Position numbers and translations under genes: made by a program. From positions 186,001 through 250,000 of the forward strand of contig NZ_WVEM01000002.1 of NCBI RefSeq assembly GCF_009847015.1: DNA of 64,000 nt, given 5' to 3'. Numbering within the stretch: the first letter of the stretch is position 1; every line of letters begins with the position of its first letter. This stretch comes from Sunxiuqinia indica. GTDB taxonomy: Bacteria; Bacteroidota; Bacteroidia; Bacteroidales; Prolixibacteraceae. Below are positions 1-9,423 of this stretch, piece after piece. Under the pieces are notes generated by a model, which worked only from the letters and a program-made list of their open reading frames with translations, searched no databases and was not told the DNA's origin.

Positions 1-149
1 ACATATTCATTTGTTTTGCCCAGCCGGCGCAGCGGAAGTAACTCTCCCAGCTTATCGCTTTCGTTATTTTGGGCACTGAGTATGGAAGGAACCGATAAGG
101 CGGCAGTCATGGCTGCCAGATTTTTGAGGAATTCGCGCCTGTGTGTCAT
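1..149 (-). CDS. N-terminus of Tat-exported oxidoreductase, aldo/keto reductase-like (partial)
   Basis: Only the first 49 codons are in the window; the gene continues past the left edge. The ATG at 149 gives MTHRREFLKNLAAM, which has the twin-arginine motif (RREFLK, residues 4-9), then a hydrophobic stretch and a cut-like SAQ near residue 26, so Tat export is likely. The mature part begins LPLRRLGKTNEY, which resembles the LGKTG.. opening of aldo/keto reductases. That family call rests on this short match only and is tentative. The gene is divergent from the DUF1080 gene to its right. An upstream ATG at 154 is closed after one codon, which supports the start at 149. Confidence 0.6.
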   Translation of the reverse strand, partial: MTHRREFLKNLAAMTAALSVPSILSAQNNESDKLGELLPLRRLGKTNEY

Positions 150-357
150 ATCATTTAGATTTTTATTAGTTAGACAAAGCGAAGTTCGCTTTTGTTCAGT
201 TCATTACAAAGCATGGTTGGCTGAAATGTCTGATGGGATTTTGGTGTGGATTTTGCAATTTGGATAGCCGACTAGAAAATATTTGCATTTCATCAATGAA
301 AATTAGAACTTTAGACGGCGATTTAAAAGTGAAATCTAACTACAACCAAGTTTGTTT

Positions 358-1077
358 ATGAATCGGAAACTGATTATAATTATTTTAGTTCTCCTATACT
401 CGTTATATGCCTCTGCGCAAGATGATTTTGTTTCTCTCTTTAACGGGGAAAATCTGGATGGTTGGGTTGAAAAGAAAACCCCACGCGACCGGAATTACAT
501 TTTCTTTCGGGTGATCGACGGAACAATCATGGCTAATTCTTTGAATAATCCGGAGCACAATCCTGCTTGGTTATATTCCGAAAAGGAATATGGCGATTTT
601 GAGTTGAAGTTTAAATTTAGGGCATTTAAAACCAGCTCGGGTAATAGCGGTTTGCAAGTGCGGTCTCGATATGATGATGAAGAACATTGGATGCATGGGC
701 CTCAAATCGATATTCACTCACCTGCTCCGTGGCAAACAGGTATGGTTTGGGATGAAACAAAAGGCTATGAGCGATGGGTATATCCAAATCTTCCACGCAA
801 GGCAAGTGTAAACGAGTCTATGCAAAAGAAGAACGTGATTTTTTATTATGCCGAAGAAACCAACCAGTGGAACGTAATGCGTGTGCGGTGTGAGGGAGCT
901 TCGATCGAAGCCTGGTTAAATGGCATTAAGGTGACGAATTATAATGGGATCGGAATTCTAAATGATGTGAAGCATAAAAGCTTAAATGTGGGAATGCGTG
1001 GTCATATCGCAATCGAGATTCGTGAAAAAGATGCGTTGATCCTCCAGTTTAAAGAGATCTATATCAGGGAATTCTAA
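358..1077 (+). CDS. Secreted DUF1080 (3-keto-disaccharide hydrolase-type) protein
   Basis: A 239-residue protein with signal peptide MNRKLIIIILVLLYSLYASA. A TTG two codons upstream (352) is in frame but ATG 358 is the better start. The mature part opens with FVSLFNGENLDGW, the hallmark of DUF1080, a concanavalin/laminin-G-like fold common in Bacteroidota and Planctomycetes. The central NSGLQVRSRYDD and the later WNVMRVRCEG..AWLNG also fit. Some family members hydrolyse 3-keto-glycosides; others may only bind sugars. It probably acts in the periplasm or at the surface. A second family member lies at 19754-20548. Nothing local fixes its substrate. Confidence 0.85.
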   Translation: MNRKLIIIILVLLYSLYASAQDDFVSLFNGENLDGWVEKKTPRDRNYIFFRVIDGTIMANSLNNPEHNPAWLYSEKEYGDFELKFKFRAFKTSSGNSGLQVRSRYDDEEHWMHGPQIDIHSPAPWQTGMVWDETKGYERWVYPNLPRKASVNESMQKKNVIFYYAEETNQWNVMRVRCEGASIEAWLNGIKVTNYNGIGILNDVKHKSLNVGMRGHIAIEIREKDALILQFKEIYIREF

Positions 1078-1215
1078 TTTGACTGAATTCCATTATTATA
1101 TGTTGAAGGTGATGATCGTTCAGCCAAAATACCAACAAACAATGAAGTGGGGCAGATAATAGCCTTGGCAGGAGTGATTAATCGCAATTCTTTCCACAAG
1201 ATAAGTTTGGATGGC

Positions 1216-1584
1216 ATGGTTCAGGATCTTGACAACTACTATTTGAATAAAGAAGAACCCAATAAAGGTTGTTTGCTCGCTTTGCGGCGCATTATTCTTG
1301 AACAGGACACCAAGCTGACCGAAACACGGAAGTATGGCATGCCTTGCTTCTGCTATAAGAAAAAGATGTTCTGCTATTTATGGACGGATAAAAAGACAGA
1401 TGAGCCGTATATTTTATTTGTTGAAGGAAAATATCTCGATCATCCTCAACTAGAACGAGGAAACCGTTCTCGCATGAAAATCCTCAGAATTAATCCGAGT
1501 GTTGATCTCCCGATTCAAACAATTGAATTGCTATTGGATGAAGCATTGGGGTTATATCGAAATGGAACGATAAACGTTAAATAG
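1216..1584 (+). CDS. DUF1801 domain protein (YdhG-like)
   Basis: About 122 residues from ATG 1216 (MVQDLDNYYLNKEEPNKG). The frame is open further up to a GTG at 1147, but DUF1801 proteins normally begin just before the LNKEEP..CLLALRRII helix, so 1216 is preferred. The conserved KYGMPCFCYKKKMFCYL strand, about residues 38-55, marks the family. It is a small cytosolic protein with a fold related to iron-chaperone-like domains; its biochemical role is not established. It has no signal peptide. The gene is followed by a terminator shared with the convergent ppiD-like gene. Confidence 0.8.
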   Translation: MVQDLDNYYLNKEEPNKGCLLALRRIILEQDTKLTETRKYGMPCFCYKKKMFCYLWTDKKTDEPYILFVEGKYLDHPQLERGNRSRMKILRINPSVDLPIQTIELLLDEALGLYRNGTINVK

Positions 1585-1654
1585 GCTACGAAAGTTGGTC
1601 GCATGTAGACTTTAACGAGGGGTTTACCACAATCATTATTCAAAATAAGATACA

Positions 1655-1686
1655 AAAAAAGCAGGCCTTTTGAGCCTGCTTTTATA
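1655..1686. terminator. Bidirectional intrinsic terminator between DUF1801 and ppiD-like genes
   Basis: A perfect 7-bp stem (1660-1666 with 1674-1680, AGCAGGC/GCCTGCT) has a 7-nt loop, with an A-run before and a T-rich stretch after. It sits between two convergent genes and can serve both. Confidence 0.8.
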
Positions 1687-1703
1687 TTTTGTGAGATCTT
1701 CTA

Positions 1704-3818
1704 CTAATAGAATTTTGCTCTCTTGTCTTCAATTTCAACAGCATTTTTTTGTGCTTCGTAAGCTTGATAAGCTGCACGATAGCTCAATGCTTGATTCAGA
1801 CGCTGTTGTTCTGCTTGAACGTTTTCATCTGAACCTTCTGTTTTCGAAATAACTTTTACCAGATAAACTCCACTATTTCCAACAACTGGACTTGATGTTT
1901 CATCCTGGCTTAAGGTTGTCATTGTTCCAATCACTGCCGGCTCTAGTCCGATTGACGGAATAGATGTTGAGTTAAACGTAATGCCATTAGCATCTTTCAC
2001 TTCAGTATTTAATGCCGAAGCAGCTGCTTCAAAGTCTTTTCCATCGACGGCTTCAGTCATTTTTTTAGCAATTGCTTGCCCTTTGTTTTGCTTTTTAACA
2101 GCCAATTCAATACGAGGTTTCACTTCTTCAAAAGAAGCAATTCCTTCTTCGGTTGCACTTGCAACAGCTGCAATCACAAAGTTATCTCCTAGTTCAAAAA
2201 TTGCTGAACCTTCCGCGTTGTGAAGGATGTCTTCAACATCAGCGTCGTATGCCGCGCGGATTAATGAGCGAGATTGCTCCAATCCTCTTACCTCACGGTC
2301 ATTTTCGCCAAATGTTGCAATTTTCTTTGTTCGCTTCTCGTTTGCAATGGCTTCGTTAAATGAATCATAATCCTGATTTTCGGCAACAAACTTACTTGCC
2401 TTAGCATACTCGGTTTGGTATGTTTGCGTGCTTGGTTCAACATTACGGATTAAGGTAGCCAAACGGACCTGTTTAACTTCTTTCCCTTTTTTTGTTGGTT
2501 GAATCAGGTGAACACCAAATTGCGATGTAGTAGTGTAGAGTTCGTTTACCTCTCCGTTGAATGCTGCTTCCTCGAAAGGTTTTACCATTTGGCCTTTTTT
2601 GAACCATCCCAGATCTCCTCCTTTACGGGCAGACCCGGCATCTTCTGAGTATTCTTCGGCCAGTTTTGCAAAGCTGGCGCCGTCTTCAATTTCGCTTTTT
2701 AAGCTGTCAGCTAAAGCCATTGCGGCTTCATAACTTCCAACAGTTTCCGGCTTAATCAAAATATGGCGCGCTTCTACTGAATCGGGCAAATCTTTAAATT
2801 CGTCAATCTTAACTAATTTGTATGTATTACCTTCTTTGTAAGGCCCGTAAATATCACCTTCTTCTCCGTTGAATGCAAATTCAGCAAGGTTCACAGGAAG
2901 TTCACTTTCTTTTTGGTAGATGTTTTCAAAACGAACGTCTGAATTGACATTTACGTATTGGGCATTGTCAGCTACATTTGCAAACTCTGGTTTTACATCT
3001 TCCATCCACTTCAGCGTGTTGGCATCATCTGCTTCAGAAGCTTTAACATTGAACGTTACATATTCAATGGTACGACTTTCCTCTTGTTTGTAGTCGTCTT
3101 TGTGTTTGTTATAGTAATCTTTCAACTCACTTTCGGTTACAGAAACTGCGCTATCAGGCAAGTAGCTGAATGGTAAACGAATGTATTGCGCGTTTACGCT
3201 TTGATTCTTAGCTTCCAGACTATTTTTAGCTTCAACAGTTGTTGCGTTCAGTCCTTTCGCAACCAGATTGTTGTATTTGGTTTGAATCCGTTCTTCTTTA
3301 ATTTGATCTTCAATATAAAGCCAGTAAGCTCTCTGCTGAGCAGTGGCATTGGTTTCCAATGATTTTAAGAATTGAAGAACTGCCGTTTTATCAACCTGCC
3401 CTGTTTGCGGGTTACGGAATAATTGCTGAATGATTGGATGAAGGTTAGCTCCCTGAACCATGTCGAAAAGCTCATCAGACGTTACGGTTAACCCGAGGTC
3501 TTCATAAACTTCACTCATAACAATCTCGCGAACTAAATTCTGCCAAGCTTGCTCGCGCACTTGTACCCACGTTTCGTCGTCGAGCTGTGTAGCCCCAGTG
3601 TTCATCTTGTAGATCTCCGCCATCTCTTCAATGCGTTTTTGGAAATCAGGGTACTGAACAGATTCTCCATTAATTTCGGCAACTTCTAATTGTTGAGGCC
3701 TTAATAATGAACTACCTGAGCGAAGCATATCGCCTAAAATGAAGGCAACTAGTGCTAGACCAATAATGATCGCAACCAGTAAGCCGGCACGATTTCTTAT
3801 TCTCTGTAATGTAGCCAT
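1704..3818 (-). CDS. Membrane-anchored periplasmic peptidyl-prolyl isomerase/chaperone, PpiD/SurA-like
   Basis: A 704-residue protein. One transmembrane anchor (about residues 11-32, AGLLVAIIIGLALVAF) is followed by a SurA_N/PpiD-type chaperone domain (about 45-240). A parvulin rotamase domain lies at about 349-443 (EARHILIKPE ... GGDLGWFKKGQMVKPFEEAAF ... FGVHLIQ), and a second, more degenerate helical/parvulin-like region fills the C-terminus. It should help fold outer-membrane and secreted proteins on the periplasmic face of the inner membrane. It is the last gene of the envelope cluster that also holds LptC, a TPR protein and an outer-membrane protein. The domain order is the usual one for Bacteroidota PpiD. 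Confidence 0.88.
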   Translation of the reverse strand: MATLQRIRNRAGLLVAIIIGLALVAFILGDMLRSGSSLLRPQQLEVAEINGESVQYPDFQKRIEEMAEIYKMNTGATQLDDETWVQVREQAWQNLVREIVMSEVYEDLGLTVTSDELFDMVQGANLHPIIQQLFRNPQTGQVDKTAVLQFLKSLETNATAQQRAYWLYIEDQIKEERIQTKYNNLVAKGLNATTVEAKNSLEAKNQSVNAQYIRLPFSYLPDSAVSVTESELKDYYNKHKDDYKQEESRTIEYVTFNVKASEADDANTLKWMEDVKPEFANVADNAQYVNVNSDVRFENIYQKESELPVNLAEFAFNGEEGDIYGPYKEGNTYKLVKIDEFKDLPDSVEARHILIKPETVGSYEAAMALADSLKSEIEDGASFAKLAEEYSEDAGSARKGGDLGWFKKGQMVKPFEEAAFNGEVNELYTTTSQFGVHLIQPTKKGKEVKQVRLATLIRNVEPSTQTYQTEYAKASKFVAENQDYDSFNEAIANEKRTKKIATFGENDREVRGLEQSRSLIRAAYDADVEDILHNAEGSAIFELGDNFVIAAVASATEEGIASFEEVKPRIELAVKKQNKGQAIAKKMTEAVDGKDFEAAASALNTEVKDANGITFNSTSIPSIGLEPAVIGTMTTLSQDETSSPVVGNSGVYLVKVISKTEGSDENVQAEQQRLNQALSYRAAYQAYEAQKNAVEIEDKRAKFY

Positions 3819-3911
3819 TGACTAATAATTATTGAATTATGATTTACTTAAAATTTTCGAGCTACGAAGATAGTAATTTTGAGAATTAAACCTTAGGATT
3901 CATTTTTTATT

Positions 3912-5183
3912 TTAGGTGTTGTCCAATATCTTAAGGTTCACCAGCTCGATCTTCGTGTTTGAGGCTTTTAGAATTTTAAAGCGGTAGTTGTCTATATCAA
4001 TGATCGTATTGATTTTAGGAATACTTTCGTGGTGGAATAGTATAAATCCGGCAAGTGTTTCAAAGTTTTCTTTAACCGGAAATTTCAAGTTGTATTTCTC
4101 ATTCAGGTCGTCCAGTTCAATGCGTGCCGAAAGGACAAATTCATTATCACTAATTTGTCGTTCTACAAAATCAACTGTATCATGTTCATCTTCAATTTCT
4201 CCAAAAATTTCTTCTAAAATATCTTCGCTGGTCACCATTCCGGCAGTACCTCCAAATTCATCAACCACGATAGCAATGCTTCGGTGTTGCTGAATGAATT
4301 TACTCAACAATTTACTTGCGGGCATGGTTTCAGGAACGATTAGTACCTTTTTCAAATTGGACCGAATAGATCCGGGATTCGCGAAAATTGTAGAGTGATG
4401 GATATAGCCAATAATATTGTCAATATTATCCTGATAGAAAAGGATTCGAGAATAGCCCGTTTCAATGAATTTCTGGATAAGCTCTTCCATGTCTGAGTTG
4501 ACATCGATAATCTCAATTTCAGTTCGCGGAACCATAACTTCTCGAAGTTTCACTTTTGAAAAGTCAAGGGCATTTCTGAAAAGCTTCACTTCGTTTTCAA
4601 GTTCTTGTTCACGCATTTGCTGATCTTCATCTGTTTCGTTCACGAAATAATGCAGATCAATTCGGTTAAATACCTTTTTCTTGGTATCCTTTCCATAGGA
4701 AGATTTAAATATTGTTGTGAGCAGAACACGGGAAATACCGATGGTTAATTTAGATAGTGGATAAAATAAGAAGTAGAAAATAAATAGGGGGAACGAGAAG
4801 AAACGTAGGAATGTGTTCGGATTTATTCGGAATAAGGTTTTTGGCAAAAACTCGGCAGTAAAAAGGATGATTAGCGTTGAGGTGATTGTTTGTGACAGTA
4901 AGACAAAAGTATCGTTGGGAATGAAATTGAAAAACAGGGGCTCTAAAAGTTGAGCAAATGCAATACCATAAATGACAAGCGCAATATTGTTGCCGATTAG
5001 CATGGTAGCAATATACTGCCCCGGGTTTTTTGTGAAAAGTGATAGAATACGTCCGCTAATAAAGTTTTGCTGTTTGTCCAGTTCAAGTCTTAGTTTATTG
5101 GCTGACACAAAAGCGATTTCCATCCCGGAGAAAAAAGCAGAAAATAAAATGGTAGTAAGAATAATGACAATTAGGATTTCCAT
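3912..5183 (-). CDS. CorC/HlyC-family membrane protein (DUF21, CBS pair, CorC_HlyC domain)
   Basis: A 423-residue protein. ATG 5183 is chosen; the TTG at 5189 directly abuts the lptC-like stop but is weaker. The N-terminal DUF21 domain has about four membrane helices (residues ~1-155, beginning MEILIVIILTTILFSAFFSG). Two CBS motifs follow at about 205-325 (VKLREVMVPRTEI ... GYIHHS), then a C-terminal CorC_HlyC domain (about 335-420). Family members are linked to Mg/Co efflux; the Bacteroidota gliding protein GldE has the same architecture, so the older haemolysin label is misleading. It is part of the envelope cluster; its substrate cannot be read from sequence. Confidence 0.88.
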   Translation of the reverse strand: MEILIVIILTTILFSAFFSGMEIAFVSANKLRLELDKQQNFISGRILSLFTKNPGQYIATMLIGNNIALVIYGIAFAQLLEPLFFNFIPNDTFVLLSQTITSTLIILFTAEFLPKTLFRINPNTFLRFFSFPLFIFYFLFYPLSKLTIGISRVLLTTIFKSSYGKDTKKKVFNRIDLHYFVNETDEDQQMREQELENEVKLFRNALDFSKVKLREVMVPRTEIEIIDVNSDMEELIQKFIETGYSRILFYQDNIDNIIGYIHHSTIFANPGSIRSNLKKVLIVPETMPASKLLSKFIQQHRSIAIVVDEFGGTAGMVTSEDILEEIFGEIEDEHDTVDFVERQISDNEFVLSARIELDDLNEKYNLKFPVKENFETLAGFILFHHESIPKINTIIDIDNYRFKILKASNTKIELVNLKILDNT

Positions 5184-5189
5184 ATTCAA

Positions 5190-5789
5190 CTATTCTTCGA
5201 CTTCAATATATAGCGGTCCTTTAGGATTTTTTATTTTCCAGTTTGCCAGATTCTGATCTGATTCAAACCCGATACCGGTAATTACCTGATCTTTACGAAT
5301 AATTTTTACAAATTGTTCGGAATAAATTTTTTCTTTCTCTTCTTCCCAAATTAATTGTTCTGTTTTTAAGGTGTCGCCCTGAGGGTTTACAGCAACCACA
5401 TTATTTTCGGCTTCCCATCTTTTTTCTTTCTCAAAATAACGGGCATAGTTGGAGGTAATACTAGCTGTTTGCTCCATTTGCTCGTTATATTTTTCAATTT
5501 TCACACCTTCCGGAAATTCGATGAATGGGTCATCAACTTTATCAAAATTGATCAATTTAGGGGTAATTAGTTTAAACCGAATGATTGTTGAATCAGAATG
5601 AATCATCTCGTAGTCTTCAGCTTCGGCGCTATATAGCTTTTCGCCCGACGATACTTCTTTTATTTTCTCAATCTTATTGGCGCAGGAAAAGAAAAGCACT
5701 GCAATTCCCAGAGAGAGAATTGCAATGCTTATGCTTGAATATTTTGATTTTATTTTTTTACTATTTGACACGAGCTTTGGTCGTTTCAT
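5190..5789 (-). CDS. lptC: LPS export periplasmic protein LptC
   Basis: A 199-residue protein with a hydrophobic N-terminal segment (about 19-35) ending in FFSC, so it may be a lipoprotein with Cys36 rather than carrying the plain anchor of E. coli LptC. The body reads as a beta-jellyroll LptC/OstA domain (AEDYEMIHSDSTIIRFKLITP, then SNYARYFEKEKRWEAENNVV and KIYSEQFVKIIRKDQVITG). LptC links the LptBFG extractor to the LptA bridge for LPS transport. The start overlaps the end of the upstream TPR gene by 29 nt and the stop touches the CorC-like gene, which implies co-transcription. Confidence 0.85.
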   Translation of the reverse strand: MKRPKLVSNSKKIKSKYSSISIAILSLGIAVLFFSCANKIEKIKEVSSGEKLYSAEAEDYEMIHSDSTIIRFKLITPKLINFDKVDDPFIEFPEGVKIEKYNEQMEQTASITSNYARYFEKEKRWEAENNVVAVNPQGDTLKTEQLIWEEEKEKIYSEQFVKIIRKDQVITGIGFESDQNLANWKIKNPKGPLYIEVEE

Positions 5790-7392
5790 TTATCCAGCTA
5801 CCGATAGTGTAACTTTGACCTTCTTCAAATCCCTGAAAGAACATCGTTTCTTTGTCAGGGAAATAACGTCTGTAGATTGCAATTTTTTCATTTGCACTTG
5901 CAAATACATCAGGATCCACACGTTTTGCTTTTTGGTAATAATCTACCGCCAACCAATACAATGATGCATGTTCAAAGTCACTTTCGCCATAGTATTTACT
6001 ATATTGAGCATAAATATCGCCCAGCAAAATGTATGCACGACCTGAGTTCGGATTATTTTGAATAGCCTTACGAGCAAGGTCTCTCGCTTTTTGAAAATCA
6101 TTCTCTTTTGCGAAGATGAACAAGCCTAATTCGTAATAATACTTGGCTAATAGCTCTTTGTCGGTTTCCGATTCGATTGCATTTTGGTAATATTCCTTCG
6201 CACGGTCAAACTGATCACGTTTTACAAACAGACGAGCCATGTTAAAAGCTGCTTCGGCAGAAGGTTCCAGGTCGTACAGTTTTTCAGAAGCTGTTGCAAA
6301 AAGCTCACTTTCTGTACAGTCTCTACGATCCAGAATCCGGAGCATTTTCTTCAAATCATCAACATTCTGAACGATTTCGTCATACTGTGGTTCATAGAGC
6401 GATATTAATGCTTCACAATCAGCAGCACCACTGGTTTGGAAAAGTCGATCAACCAAATCTTTTGCAGTTAAATATTTTTCGCTCTCCGGTTCTGTTTTGA
6501 GGTAGTTATTTATAATATCAGAAGCTGTTTGATAGTTTGCAGCAACTTGGTCCTTTGGAAGCTCCCCCATGATGAACAGTCGTTTCGTCGCTTGCATAAA
6601 CACAACTAAAACAGCTACCTCTGATTCTTTCTTTTGTAAATTGATTGATTCTTCTAAGTAGCCGTAACCTGTCTTGAGAATCGATTTTAATTGATCGTCA
6701 TCAAGATTTTCATTGGCTAATTTGAATTTCAACAAGTCTGTTCCCTGACGTCCGCGGACATAACCTTTTTGATTGAAGTATTTAATACGACGGTCATAAA
6801 TTGAAATTAAAGAATCGATGTATGCATTTTTTTGATCCCAATCTTCCGTGTTGTTGATTAGGTACTCATACATGTTTGATCCATGGATATATAAGTTCAG
6901 AGTTGATTTTGGATACTTATTGTAAACTATTCTCCATGGCTTCATGGCCGATTTATAATCATCTTGTTTGTAAAACTGATCATACATCGAGAGATTATTC
7001 ATGAAGTCGCGATCTTTAGCTTTGACTAATTCCTGACTCGTCCGTAGATCTACGTCACCCTCATCAGCAGTGGCACCTCCTGTTGGGATTTCCCCATCAA
7101 AACTAAAGTCGATTTTATTACTACTGTTTCCTTCAATATCAAATTTGCGTGAATCGTCAATAAAAGTAAATCTCAGGTATTTCGATTTTTCATCTGCTTC
7201 GATTTCATATTTTCCATCAAAGCTGGTCATGAATGTATCGTTTGATTTATGGGCTTCAACTGTTACCCCTGCGGCTGGCTCTCCATCTCGGTAGACGGTG
7301 CCCTTAATTACTCGCTGTGCAATGGATGAAAATCCAGTTATAGCAACAATTGCTATTGTTAGCAAGAATGTTTTAGAAAATAAAGGTTTCAT
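5761..7392 (-). CDS. Periplasmic TPR protein with N-terminal carboxypeptidase-regulatory-like domain
   Basis: A 543-residue protein from ATG 7392 (MKPLFSKTFLLTIAIVAI..SIAQ signal peptide). The frame is open 20 codons further upstream without a signal-like start. A beta-sandwich of the CarboxypepD_reg type follows (about 27-95: VIKGTVYRDGEPAAGVTVEA ... TSFDGKYEIEAD). The rest is helical, with clear TPR pairs near the C-terminus (AEAAFNMARLFVKRDQFDRA and SGRAYILLGDIYAQ). It probably scaffolds periplasmic or outer-membrane assembly. It lies between an outer-membrane protein and lptC, an arrangement I recall from other Bacteroidota; no enzymatic role is seen. Confidence 0.8.
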   Translation of the reverse strand: MKPLFSKTFLLTIAIVAITGFSSIAQRVIKGTVYRDGEPAAGVTVEAHKSNDTFMTSFDGKYEIEADEKSKYLRFTFIDDSRKFDIEGNSSNKIDFSFDGEIPTGGATADEGDVDLRTSQELVKAKDRDFMNNLSMYDQFYKQDDYKSAMKPWRIVYNKYPKSTLNLYIHGSNMYEYLINNTEDWDQKNAYIDSLISIYDRRIKYFNQKGYVRGRQGTDLLKFKLANENLDDDQLKSILKTGYGYLEESINLQKKESEVAVLVVFMQATKRLFIMGELPKDQVAANYQTASDIINNYLKTEPESEKYLTAKDLVDRLFQTSGAADCEALISLYEPQYDEIVQNVDDLKKMLRILDRRDCTESELFATASEKLYDLEPSAEAAFNMARLFVKRDQFDRAKEYYQNAIESETDKELLAKYYYELGLFIFAKENDFQKARDLARKAIQNNPNSGRAYILLGDIYAQYSKYYGESDFEHASLYWLAVDYYQKAKRVDPDVFASANEKIAIYRRYFPDKETMFFQGFEEGQSYTIGSWINETTKARVK

Positions 7393-7424
7393 GATCAATT
7401 TTATTTTTAAGTTACACTTTTTTG

Positions 7425-8705
7425 TTAATCGAATTTTCGTTGGACAAACCACCGATCAAACAAGTTCAAATATAAACTTATTTTGGTATAGTTTTCACGA
7501 ATTAAGTTATCCTCAATTGTTCCTCTACGTCCAAATTCCAATGCTAAATTGATTGTTGACTTTGAACGATTAACTGGAAGGCCTACTCCAAAACTCATGC
7601 CATATTCGTTAAGTTGTTGGCTGTTAATTTTTAAGTAGGACTTATCAAAGTGTATACCTGCACGGTAGCGGATACGTTTTATATAACTGCGGATCGAAGT
7701 TGCTTCCGGAATATATTCGGCACCAAAACTTACTTTAGTTTGGTCTGTCAATTCGGAAACCGGGCTTCCAAAAAACTTGGCTTCACTCCACTTTGAATGA
7801 TGGAAATCTGCGTTAACTTCAAGTTTGTTTAATATGGTATATGACACTCCAACCCCAATACTGGTAGGCAATTGAATTTTACCGGGCTCATCTACGATTG
7901 TGCTCACAGAGTCTGCCAATGTACTCCCGCCAAAAGATAAAATCTTTTCTCGGTTTAGACTATGGAATGCGGTGAATTTTGATTTTTTATCCAACGTAGC
8001 GCCAATTGTTAAAAAATTGTCATTTTTCAACTTCAGGTCGTATTGAATACCAAGTAAATACGCAAAATCACGAAGCCTGGTTTGTTCGATCTCGTTTAAC
8101 CCATATTGTTGGGTATCATCAATAAAATAAATCGAATTGTTTTGATTTAAGGTGCCAAATAGATAATAAACGTTAGCTCCAACTGACAATGATTCTGTAA
8201 GGTTAAAGCCTGCTCCAAAATAGGCTTTCGAAATCGTACCTGTTCCAAAATAACTATATCCTATCCGACCAATTTCTGGATCATCTTCCTCAGTATATAT
8301 TTCATAGCCTTTGTCTGCATATGGAGAAATCCCCATAGTTGCCGCAGACCATCGGGTAATTGGAAAACTGAAAGAGAAATATCTGAAGTTGACATCGTTG
8401 GTTGTAAAGCTGTTCGATGCGGACTTGTATTCCGATAATCGACCATCTGCTCCAAATTCGAATATAAATGACAAACTGTCGATTGCAGGGTAGGATGCGG
8501 GATTTGAAGAGTTGATTTGCACCTGATGCCTACTTCCGAGCGATGCACCCCCCATTCCTGCAAAACGTCCTTGGGAATAGCCGTGAAGGTCTCCCAGACC
8601 GAAACGAGAAAATGGCGATGAAGTGTTGTTATTTTGTGCGAATGAAGTTAGTCCCATTAGAACGAATAATCCGCAAGTGAAAATTCCACTAAGTCTTTTT
8701 AACAT
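7425..8705 (-). CDS. Outer-membrane beta-barrel protein of the coaX-lptC cluster
   Basis: A 426-residue protein with signal peptide MLKRLSGIFTCGLFVLMGLTSFAQ. The mature start NNTSSPFSRFGLGDL and later alternating aromatic strands (FRYFSFSFPITRWSAATMGISPY, and a final ISLYLNLFDRWF) are typical of a transmembrane barrel. It has no named family that I can assert. The start overlaps the end of coaX by 17 nt and the next gene begins 32 nt after its stop, so it is in the same operon. A role in envelope biogenesis is inferred from context only. Confidence 0.8.
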   Translation of the reverse strand: MLKRLSGIFTCGLFVLMGLTSFAQNNNTSSPFSRFGLGDLHGYSQGRFAGMGGASLGSRHQVQINSSNPASYPAIDSLSFIFEFGADGRLSEYKSASNSFTTNDVNFRYFSFSFPITRWSAATMGISPYADKGYEIYTEEDDPEIGRIGYSYFGTGTISKAYFGAGFNLTESLSVGANVYYLFGTLNQNNSIYFIDDTQQYGLNEIEQTRLRDFAYLLGIQYDLKLKNDNFLTIGATLDKKSKFTAFHSLNREKILSFGGSTLADSVSTIVDEPGKIQLPTSIGVGVSYTILNKLEVNADFHHSKWSEAKFFGSPVSELTDQTKVSFGAEYIPEATSIRSYIKRIRYRAGIHFDKSYLKINSQQLNEYGMSFGVGLPVNRSKSTINLALEFGRRGTIEDNLIRENYTKISLYLNLFDRWFVQRKFD

Positions 8706-9423
8706 TGTGTTCCAGAATTCTGTTTAAACCGATGAGCGTTAAATTAAAGGCTACAAAGATGGTTTTTTTAAATTTCTTATCAAAGAGAATCGCATCTCCG
8801 CCAGTGATAATGATTTGTAATTTTTCGTAAATAGTGTTAAAGTGTTCGATGTATTTTTCGACTTCAAAAAGCAAGCCCATTTGTACGCCCGACTGAATGG
8901 CTGATTCAGTGTCTGTTCCTATCAATGGAGTTTTTTCGTTTTCCCGCAGTAGGGGTAGTTTCCCGGTAAATTGGTGAAGTGCTTTAAAGCGGGTGGTCAA
9001 ACCCGGAGAAATGTTACCTCCAAGATATTCGTGTTTAGAGCTGATGAACTCGTAAGTGATTGCCGTGCCAGCATCGATTACCAGCACATTTTGATTTGGG
9101 TAAAGTACCGTTGCTCCAACTGCTGCAGCCAATCGGTCCTTGCCAAGAGATTCAGGAGTTTTGTAGCGATTGATTATTGGGACAGGCGTGTCAGCATCTA
9201 GCTCAATATAGGTGTCAAAAGATTGCCGTAGAAAATGCTTTAATTCTGCGGAGTAATCACGAACTGATGAGACGATTACATTTTTCAGATCATCATGTTG
9301 CAGAAGTAGATCCTGAATATGCTCTGGATGCAATTCGTCCACAACGATATGATGCAAGATCTCACTATTTTCGAATACCGCAAGTTTGATCCGACTATTG
9401 CCTATATCAATAACCAGATTCAT
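8689..9423 (-). CDS. coaX: Type III pantothenate kinase
   Basis: A 244-residue protein that phosphorylates pantothenate, the first step of coenzyme A synthesis. It belongs to the ASKHA fold. Visible motifs are the phosphate-1 loop DIGNSRIK (residues 6-13), TPESLGKDRLAAAVGA (G-x-D-R, about 88-103), the phosphate-2 loop DAGTAITYEF (about 116-125) and GGNISPGL. Length is close to the usual 250-260. The ATG overlaps the nadC stop as ATGA, so translation is coupled to NAD biosynthesis genes. CoaX enzymes are not feedback-inhibited by CoA (family knowledge). Confidence 0.95.
   Translation of the reverse strand: MNLVIDIGNSRIKLAVFENSEILHHIVVDELHPEHIQDLLLQHDDLKNVIVSSVRDYSAELKHFLRQSFDTYIELDADTPVPIINRYKTPESLGKDRLAAAVGATVLYPNQNVLVIDAGTAITYEFISSKHEYLGGNISPGLTTRFKALHQFTGKLPLLRENEKTPLIGTDTESAIQSGVQMGLLFEVEKYIEHFNTIYEKLQIIITGGDAILFDKKFKKTIFVAFNLTLIGLNRILEHNVKKT

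Noticed and set aside
4972-5256. 94-codon plus frame
   Set aside because: Antisense shadow of the CorC/HlyC-type and lptC genes.
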